DNA from: JBCDBH01 sp039184055
GTDB lineage: Bacteria > Acidobacteriota > Thermoanaerobaculia > Multivoradales > J023
Reading direction: 5' to 3'
DNA length: 11,383 nt
NCBI GenBank assembly: GCA_039184055.1
Contig: JBCDBH010000185.1
Location: 1-11,383 of the forward strand
In this document: positions 6,666 to 11,383 of the stretch, piece by piece
How positions within the stretch are numbered: the stretch's first letter is position 1
Layout: every line of letters starts with the position of its first letter
Notes under the pieces: generated by a model
The model's database searches: none
Told to the model about the DNA's origin: nothing
The model's input: the letters and a program-made list of their open reading frames with translations, nothing else
Program-made: the position numbers and the translations under genes

Positions 6666-7145
6666 TCAACCCTCCTCGCTCAGATCGGCCGTACCAATCA
6701 CCGTCTGGTGACCCAGGCTGTAGAGAACCACGGTGCCGGGAAGAGGGCCGTCGAGCCGATAGCGACGCTGCTGCTCACCGTCGAACGAGCCGAGCAACGT
6801 CGCATCCACCGGCAGGCCCGTCTCGGTCGATGTGCTTGCATCGGTGGACCAATACACCAGGACCACCGGCGCGGTCAGCGGTGTGGTCGCCCTAAGCGCC
6901 AGGCGACGCGTCGCACCATCTTCGAGCAGCTCGATGGTGACCCCCTCGATCGATGTGTCGTCGACCGACAACACGGGTAGCTCGGCTTGCACCCAGGGCG
7001 CGGTGCCGATCGACGTCGTACCGGGCTCCGGCACCCAACGATCCGCCGGCTCGCGACCGATCAGCGCGGCGACGGTCAAGGGCAAGGTGACGAGCGCCAC
7101 GAGAGGCAACAACCAGCGGTGACGACGACGCAGCGGCGCGATCAC
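6666..7145 (-). CDS. Small membrane-anchored protein of unknown function
   Basis: A 159-aa protein that I do not recognise. It has a basic start (RRRHR), one hydrophobic helix (~11-30) and an outside domain of about 125 residues predicted to be beta-rich (VTIELLEDGATRRLALRA, VVLVYWS, GTVVLYSLGHQTVIGTADL). No Cys residue and no known catalytic motif are visible, so a structural or chaperone-like subunit of the neighbouring redox module is more likely than a cofactor carrier. The start is GTG at 7145, with GAGGAG 5 nt upstream; it overlaps the previous stop by 4 nt (GTGA). The frame is open to 7319 but that extension is Arg-rich and lies inside the preceding gene. Confidence 0.75.
   Translation of the reverse strand: MIAPLRRRHRWLLPLVALVTLPLTVAALIGREPADRWVPEPGTTSIGTAPWVQAELPVLSVDDTSIEGVTIELLEDGATRRLALRATTPLTAPVVLVYWSTDASTSTETGLPVDATLLGSFDGEQQRRYRLDGPLPGTVVLYSLGHQTVIGTADLSEEG
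6671..6677 (-). promoter_or_regulatory. Shine-Dalgarno GAGGAGG for the Rieske fusion gene
   Basis: GAGGAGG ends 7 nt before the ATG at 6663. It favours this ATG over the in-frame TTG at 6669, which would leave only 1 nt of spacing. Confidence 0.75.
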
Positions 7146-7402
7146 GACCGCTCCTCGGCGGCGTGGCGGTGAGCGTTCGATTCCTCGGGCGGTTGTGCGC
7201 CACGCATCCAGCGCCAGGCGAGATACGGCCAGAGCGCCGCCGCGCCCGGCATGATCAACAATCGAAACCCCCACGTACCCTGCTTCGCCGCCTCGTCGAC
7301 ACGCCCGGCGCCGACCCACGCGAATGCGATCGCAAAAAGCGATCCCAATCCCGCGTAGATACCGAGCACCAGCACAAAAGTCTCGGCCATCGTCGTGCTC
7401 AC
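7142..7402 (-). CDS. Small two-helix membrane protein
   Basis: An 86-aa protein with two hydrophobic helices (~8-30 and ~46-63) joined by a conserved-looking loop (GRVDEAAKQGTWGFRLLIMPG), then an Arg/Trp-rich segment (WRWMRG) and a polar tail (PPEESNAHRHAAEE). The NAHR-type tail and GTWGFRLL segment resemble small uncharacterised proteins that I associate with Rieske/ferric-reductase gene neighbourhoods, but I cannot confirm this without a search. The start is GTG at 7402, with GAGGAGG 5 nt upstream; the ATG four codons later is 17 nt away. It ends in a GTGA overlap with the next gene. It is the first gene of the tightly packed cassette. Confidence 0.75.
   Translation of the reverse strand: MSTTMAETFVLVLGIYAGLGSLFAIAFAWVGAGRVDEAAKQGTWGFRLLIMPGAAALWPYLAWRWMRGAQPPEESNAHRHAAEERS
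7151..7156 (-). promoter_or_regulatory. Shine-Dalgarno GAGGAG for the 159-aa anchored protein
   Basis: GAGGAG lies 5 nt before the GTG at 7145, inside the end of the 86-aa gene. It supports the short start. Confidence 0.7.
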
Positions 7403-7407
7403 ATCGA

Positions 7408-7414
7408 CCTCCTC
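7408..7414 (-). promoter_or_regulatory. Shine-Dalgarno GAGGAGG for the 86-aa membrane protein
   Basis: GAGGAGG lies 5 nt before the GTG at 7402. It rejects the longer reading from 7465, whose added residues are polar and unlike the rest. Confidence 0.7.
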
Positions 7415-7481
7415 GGCGTCTTTTTCAGTTCGACCTCGATTGGGATGTACGGAGAGCCCCGGCATCCGGATCGCGCCGACC

Positions 7482-7979
7482 TCAGGTCACCGCTCGGTTT
7501 CGCCGCTTCTTCTTCACCCACAGAACCTTCTCGACTTCGGCGACCAGCTCGCCATCGGCGTCGCGAACCTCGACCGTGTACACCGGCTCGACTTTGTCGT
7601 TGTTGTCGGCGAGCTCGCGTACCCGCGCGACTTCTTCGGGTGGGATCTCGAATCGCGCGTGAACCGTGCCTCGACCCGGACGACGAAAATGGATCGTCGC
7701 GGCCTTGTCCCACACCAGGTAACCGGGCCCGAGCAGCTCGATCATCATCAACATGTAGAACGGGTCGACCATGGAATAAAGCGAGCCGCCAAAGTGGGTG
7801 CCGACATAGTTGCGGTTCCAAAAGCGCAATTTCATCCGCACCTCGATGGCCGAGATGTCACGCGCCACACGGGTCACCCACACGCCCGCGCCGAAATAGG
7901 GTGGATAAAGGCCGAGCAGACGGAAAACGAGACGCTTTTTCCAGGGCTTGCGAGGGCTCGGTTGGCTCGGTTTGGTCAT
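7482..7979 (-). CDS. DUF4442 / hotdog-fold (PaaI thioesterase-like) protein
   Basis: A 165-aa protein with the DUF4442 form of the hotdog fold. Key blocks are KLRFWNRNYVGTHFGGSLYSMVDPFYMLMM (residues ~50-79), where N58, H63 and G65-G66 occupy the hotdog active-site region, then LVWDKAATIHFRRPGRGTVHARFEI and DADGELVAEVEKVLWVKKK. Hotdog relatives usually hydrolyse acyl-CoA or bind acyl groups; no substrate can be read here. A basic N-terminus (KPWKKR) precedes it. The ATG at 7979 has only a weak Shine-Dalgarno, consistent with a first gene near its own promoter. It is separated by 79 nt from the cassette that follows in the same direction, so it may be the operon's first gene or independent. 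Confidence 0.85.
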   Translation of the reverse strand: MTKPSQPSPRKPWKKRLVFRLLGLYPPYFGAGVWVTRVARDISAIEVRMKLRFWNRNYVGTHFGGSLYSMVDPFYMLMMIELLGPGYLVWDKAATIHFRRPGRGTVHARFEIPPEEVARVRELADNNDKVEPVYTVEVRDADGELVAEVEKVLWVKKKRRNRAVT

Positions 7980-8143
7980 GGTTCGACTCTAATGCCGCGA
8001 CGCGGCAAACACCAGCCCGATCGACGACCTGGTTTGGAGCATTTCGCCACGCCTGAAAACCGATCCACACCCATTGCATTCATCGATAAGACGCGAAACC
8101 ATACGTTCGAATTTTGGATTTGTCTTGCAAGTGAGGGTGATGC
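7980..8143. promoter_or_regulatory. Divergent intergenic region with presumed promoters in both directions
   Basis: These 164 nt separate the minus-strand DUF4442 gene from the plus-strand sulfatase-superfamily gene and must supply promoters for both unless transcription enters from elsewhere. The part from about 8071 to 8130 is AT-richer than its surroundings. TTGCAT at 8074-8079 is a possible -35 for the plus strand, but no convincing -10 stands at 16-18 nt. I see no clear operator or riboswitch. Confidence 0.45.
8133..8139 (+). promoter_or_regulatory. Probable Shine-Dalgarno for the sulfatase-superfamily gene
   Basis: GAGGGTG, within AGTGAGGGTGATG, is close to the anti-16S consensus and lies a few nt before the ATG at 8144. 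Confidence 0.5.
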
Positions 8144-9919
8144 ATGAGCTCGACTCAATGGCTCCGCGGGTGTATCGCGGCAATGTTTACCTCTGGACTC
8201 GCGCTGACCGTCGGCGCGATCCTGGCCAGCCAGGTGATCACGCGCGGTCAACATCCGTTCGTATCCGATCCGACCCTGGCGACCGTGTTACCCAGCGCCG
8301 GCGCCGCCTTTGTAGCCAGCCTACCGCTCGCTATCGTCGTCGGTTTGCTCGCCACCGACCTCGGGCCGATGTGGCGTGGACTGCTGCTCGGATTTCTGGT
8401 CATCGCGGTGACGTTCACGGGTCTTCGACAGAACGCCGTGGGCGACCCACCGACACTGAACATCGAGTCGATCCCCTATCTCTCGGAGGAGGCTCTCGAA
8501 TCGTCCACACCCGACAAATCGAGCGACTCGCCGCCCCATATCGTCCTGATCACCATCGACACCTTGCGCTGGGATCATGTCGGCTTCGCCGGCTATACCC
8601 GTCCGGTGACTCCGCGACTCGATGAGCTGGCCTCGCGTGGCACCGTATACGCGCACGCCATCGCTCAGGCACCGGCGACCAATAGCTCCATGGCGTCGAT
8701 GTCGACCGGGCTGTATCCACACGTGATCGAGTACGAACGCAAGGAACGTGAGGGCGCCGGAGCGTTCGTCGCCGAAGGCCTGCACATGATCGCGGAGCGA
8801 CTGGCGCTCGGTGGCTATGAGACCGCCGCGTTCGTCTCGAACCCGTACCTGAAGGCGAACAATGGCTTCGCGCAAGGTTTCGAGCATTTCGACGAAGATA
8901 CCGGGATGTTTCGGTCGATCGGCAACGCTCGCCAACACAACGCCTCGCATCTCGTCGACGCCACGCTCGCCTGGCTGGATGAGCGGAGCTCGGATCGGCC
9001 GCTTTTCCTGTGGCTCCACATTCTCGATCCACACCACCCCTACGAGCCCGCCGAACCGGCACCGTGGGAAAACCCGAACGCCCAGCCCTTTCGCTCCTTC
9101 GCGGCCGAATACGACGCCATGTCGGTCCGGGAGATGACCGATCATTTCCAGGCGCTCTCACAGGATGACGGCGCCTTGCGCCCGGGTGAGCTCGACTACC
9201 TGATCGGTCGATACGACGGCGAGATCCTACAATCCGACCGTGAAGTCGGTCGCCTCCTCGACCACCTCGACCAGATCGGCTTCTCACCCTCCAACACGCT
9301 CTACATGGTCACCTCCGACCACGGCGAGGAATTCTTCGACCGTGGTGGCATGCTGCACTCGCATCATCTCCACGACGAGCTCATCCGGGTGCCTTTGATC
9401 GTCGCGGGGCCCGGATTCGCCGCCGAGGTCGAGGAAGAGCGTCAGGCGAGGTTGATCGATCTGGCACCGACCATGATGGTCGCGGCGGGTCTGCCGATGG
9501 AGGGCTTCGACGGCGTCGCGCTCCAACACGACGAACCAACGCCTCATGCGCTGTCATTCCGCGGTCTCGGCGAAGTGAGCCTGCGAACTTTCGATCACAA
9601 ACTCTATGCCGAGTACCACACGCGATTCTGGTACATCTGCCGTACCGGCAATCCGTATACCGATCTTCATCGGCTCTTCGTGGCGCGCTACGGGCGTGGT
9701 TTGTGGCGCCCCGAACGCCAACCCGAGGTCTACGACCTCGTGAACGATCCTGGCGAGACGAGCGCGCTCACCGACGAGGCGACGATCAATCGGCTCTTCT
9801 GCCAGCTCGCTGACGAGCTCGAACAACACCCGCCACGGCTCATCGCGGGTCGAACATCGTCGAACGGACTGAGCGCGGATGACATCGAGCATCTCCGGAA
9901 CCTGGGCTACGTCGAGTAA
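8144..9919 (+). CDS. Membrane-anchored sulfatase/phosphotransferase superfamily protein with a Thr nucleophile site
   Basis: A 591-aa protein. Three hydrophobic segments (~8-30, 47-70, 77-95) anchor it; a linker leads to an alkaline-phosphatase-superfamily catalytic domain (~131-460) probably facing the periplasm. Metal-site motifs are LITIDTLRWDHVG (D139) and TSDHGEEFFDRGG (D392, H393), followed by a His-rich segment and ELIRVPLIVAGPG. The nucleophile segment reads ATNSSMASMSTGLYP: aligned to sulfatase C/S-x-P-S-R, T179 takes the Cys/Ser place and the Pro and Arg are absent. A formylglycine sulfatase is therefore unlikely. Thr-nucleophile relatives transfer phosphoglycerol or phosphoethanolamine. 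The C-terminus has the YDLVNDPGE segment and ends DIEHLRNLGYVE, both common in this superfamily. The substrate is unknown. It is transcribed away from the minus-strand operon and ends 8 nt from the converging symporter gene. Confidence 0.88.
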   Translation: MSSTQWLRGCIAAMFTSGLALTVGAILASQVITRGQHPFVSDPTLATVLPSAGAAFVASLPLAIVVGLLATDLGPMWRGLLLGFLVIAVTFTGLRQNAVGDPPTLNIESIPYLSEEALESSTPDKSSDSPPHIVLITIDTLRWDHVGFAGYTRPVTPRLDELASRGTVYAHAIAQAPATNSSMASMSTGLYPHVIEYERKEREGAGAFVAEGLHMIAERLALGGYETAAFVSNPYLKANNGFAQGFEHFDEDTGMFRSIGNARQHNASHLVDATLAWLDERSSDRPLFLWLHILDPHHPYEPAEPAPWENPNAQPFRSFAAEYDAMSVREMTDHFQALSQDDGALRPGELDYLIGRYDGEILQSDREVGRLLDHLDQIGFSPSNTLYMVTSDHGEEFFDRGGMLHSHHLHDELIRVPLIVAGPGFAAEVEEERQARLIDLAPTMMVAAGLPMEGFDGVALQHDEPTPHALSFRGLGEVSLRTFDHKLYAEYHTRFWYICRTGNPYTDLHRLFVARYGRGLWRPERQPEVYDLVNDPGETSALTDEATINRLFCQLADELEQHPPRLIAGRTSSNGLSADDIEHLRNLGYVE

Positions 9920-9927
9920 CCGGGAGC

Positions 9928-11383
9928 TCAGATCTCCATCACCATCTCGACGTCGCGGTCGATGACCCGCGCCGACGTCAGCCAGCTGACCACGAAGAAG
10001 ACGACGAAAGAGACCGCCAGGGACACGGCGGAGGGGAGAAAGCCGGCGACCAGGAAGTCGGGCTTGGGCAAGCCGGGTAGGAAGGTCTGTTTGGCAAGGA
10101 ATTCGAGCACTAGGGTGAGCCCGACACCGGTGAGGATCGAAGCGGTGGCGGCGGCGGGCGTGGCGCGAGGCCAGTTGAGACCGATGGCCAAAGCGGGGGT
10201 GAGGGCGGCGCCGAAGATCCCGAAGGCGAAGGTGCCGAGCAGGGCGATGAGGTCGCCCCACACCCAGGCGAGCAGGGTGGCGGCTACGGCGATCGCGGCG
10301 ACCGCGACGCGACCCCAGAAAAGCTCGTCGCGCAGCGGTCGTCCCAAGGCACGAGGCAGGTCGCGGACCAGCGCGGCGGATGCGACGTTGACGAAGGAAT
10401 CGGCGGTGGACATGATCGCCGCCAACAAGCCAGCGAACACCAGACCCGCGAGCACGTCGGGAACCGCGTTGAGCAGGAACGCGGGCGCCGCGTCGTCGGG
10501 ATTGGCGAGCGGCGCGAGCTCGCCGTTGGCGATCAGGGTGGGCACAGCGAGGCCGATACCGAGCCAGATGAGCACGCATAGGACCTGGCTGCCGCCGAAG
10601 AGAAGCGGCATCCAGCGAATCTTGCGTGGATCGTCGAGCATGTAGAGCTTGTGCAGCATGTGCGGCTGGCCGAGGGTGCCGATCCCGAAGACGAAGAAGA
10701 AACCGAGCGCGGTGACCAAGGGCACCCCACCGAGGGGATCGACGAATGCCGCGCCTTCACTCGTCGCGATGGTCTCCACCATGGTGCGTAAGCCGCCACC
10801 CGCATCGAGCGCGAAGAAAAAGACGAAGACGGCGGCGACCGTCATGATCACGCCTTGGACAAAGTCGGTGTAGACCCCGGCGATCATGCCACCGGCGACG
10901 CTGTAGGTGAGCACGATCACCAATCCGCATAGCGTCGCCAGCGGTCGTGACGCCATACCGAGCCACTCACGGGTACCGAAAATCGACTCGATGAGCAGAC
11001 CGAGAGCGAGCAATTGCGCGCCCAAATAGGCGATCGAACCGACCACCACCGCGATCGCCGCGGCACCCGAGGCTCGCCGGCTGCCATAACGCCAGAACAC
11101 CGCGTCGGGAACCGTGTAGACCTCACGGATCTCGGCGAGCAAACGCAGAGGTTTGGCCAGGGTCCAGCACAGCATGGCGGCGGTGAAACCGAGCGGCACC
11201 GAGATGAAAAAGGACGACACACCGAGCCGTTGGGTAAGCCCCGGACCGCCGATGAAGATGAAGCCCGAGAACGCCGCGGACATGGTCGCCATCGCGGTGA
11301 CCCACAACCCGACGTTTTGTCCGGCGATGAAAAAGTCTCGTGGGCTACGGGTACGGCGGAGCGACCACCAACCAATGGCCAAA
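9928..11383 (-). CDS. Sodium:solute symporter (SSF family), N-terminus outside the window
   Basis: At least 484 residues of an SSF (PutP/PanF-type) symporter with about a dozen hydrophobic helices. Family marks are RSPRDFFIAGQ near the visible start, YSVAGGMIAGVYTDFVQG (160-177, matching the SSF signature), GQPHMLHK (238-245) and AAIMSTADS with S325/T326, which correspond to the sodium-binding Ser-Thr pair on TM8 of PutP. These suggest a working sodium-coupled carrier. The reading frame is open to the window edge; the apparent first codon is a TTG inside the first helix, so about 20 residues are probably missing. The substrate (proline, pantothenate, other carboxylate or amino acid) cannot be read from the sequence. 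The stop lies 8 nt from the convergent sulfatase-superfamily gene. Confidence 0.92.
   Translation of the reverse strand, partial: LAIGWWSLRRTRSPRDFFIAGQNVGLWVTAMATMSAAFSGFIFIGGPGLTQRLGVSSFFISVPLGFTAAMLCWTLAKPLRLLAEIREVYTVPDAVFWRYGSRRASGAAAIAVVVGSIAYLGAQLLALGLLIESIFGTREWLGMASRPLATLCGLVIVLTYSVAGGMIAGVYTDFVQGVIMTVAAVFVFFFALDAGGGLRTMVETIATSEGAAFVDPLGGVPLVTALGFFFVFGIGTLGQPHMLHKLYMLDDPRKIRWMPLLFGGSQVLCVLIWLGIGLAVPTLIANGELAPLANPDDAAPAFLLNAVPDVLAGLVFAGLLAAIMSTADSFVNVASAALVRDLPRALGRPLRDELFWGRVAVAAIAVAATLLAWVWGDLIALLGTFAFGIFGAALTPALAIGLNWPRATPAAATASILTGVGLTLVLEFLAKQTFLPGLPKPDFLVAGFLPSAVSLAVSFVVFFVVSWLTSARVIDRDVEMVMEI

Noticed and set aside
5773..6711. 312-aa plus-strand open frame
   Set aside because: It is antisense to the Rieske/ferric-reductase gene and made mostly of charged residues, so it is a shadow.
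7163..8056. 297-aa plus-strand open frame over the DUF4442 region
   Set aside because: It covers the opposite strand of two recognisable genes and an intergenic region, and its composition is Arg/Ser/Pro-rich.
8144..9919. Formylglycine-dependent sulfatase call
   Set aside because: The C/S-x-P-S-R modification motif is absent; T179 stands in the Cys/Ser place.
9920..9937. Bidirectional intrinsic terminator between the convergent genes
   Set aside because: The stem is only four base pairs and has no T-run on either side.
9554..10579. 341-aa minus-strand open frame
   Set aside because: It runs antisense to the end of the sulfatase-superfamily gene and out of frame inside the symporter gene; Arg-rich with no motif.

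Overview
This is a high-GC bacterial window packed with protein-coding genes. No rRNA, tRNA, IS element, phage gene or CRISPR system is recognisable. The gene content (a DedA multidomain fusion, an OlsB-like acyltransferase, a Rieske/ferric-reductase fusion, a 'sulfatase' with three membrane segments and an SSF symporter) fits a free-living Gram-negative bacterium. A myxobacterial/deltaproteobacterial or related lineage is plausible, but the sequence does not settle taxonomy.

Layout. (1) Positions 1-145 are the non-coding downstream flank of a minus-strand operon. They hold two identical copies of a 31-bp repeat at a 59-bp period. (2) Positions 146-7402 carry eight minus-strand genes, most overlapping or separated by 35 nt or less, so they probably form one operon. 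In transcription order these are: an 86-aa two-helix membrane protein; a 159-aa membrane-anchored protein; a 347-aa heme-type ferric-reductase-like membrane domain fused to a Rieske [2Fe-2S] domain; a 256-aa membrane-anchored protein with a Cys/His signature; an OlsB-like GNAT acyltransferase; a DinB-like four-helix protein; an NRDE/TANGO2-like protein; and an 853-aa alpha/beta hydrolase - DedA (VTT) - ATP-grasp fusion. (3) Positions 7482-7979 encode a DUF4442 hotdog protein on the minus strand. It is separated from the operon by 79 nt and may be the operon's first gene. (4) Positions 7980-8143 form a divergent intergenic region. (5) Positions 8144-9919 (plus strand) encode a membrane-anchored member of the sulfatase/alkaline-phosphatase superfamily with Thr where sulfatases carry Cys or Ser. 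(6) Positions 9928 to the window end (minus strand) encode a sodium:solute symporter that lacks its N-terminus because the window ends.

How the genes may work together (inference). The first four operon genes look like one membrane redox module: a heme membrane domain with a Rieske centre, two small anchored partners and a Cys-rich anchored partner. The next four look like lipid or acyl metabolism: an amino-acid N-acyltransferase, a DinB-like protein, a TANGO2-like protein, and a fusion that combines a hydrolase, a putative lipid-translocating DedA domain and a carboxylate-amine-ligase-type ATP-grasp domain. The DUF4442 hotdog protein upstream also fits acyl-CoA or lipid metabolism. The two best candidates for an undescribed system are the Rieske/ferric-reductase cassette and the OlsB-like / hydrolase-DedA-ATP-grasp pairing.

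Start codons were chosen from Shine-Dalgarno matches. Several genes in this operon share a near-identical GAGGAG(G) placed 5-7 nt before the start, which moves four starts well inside their longest open frames.
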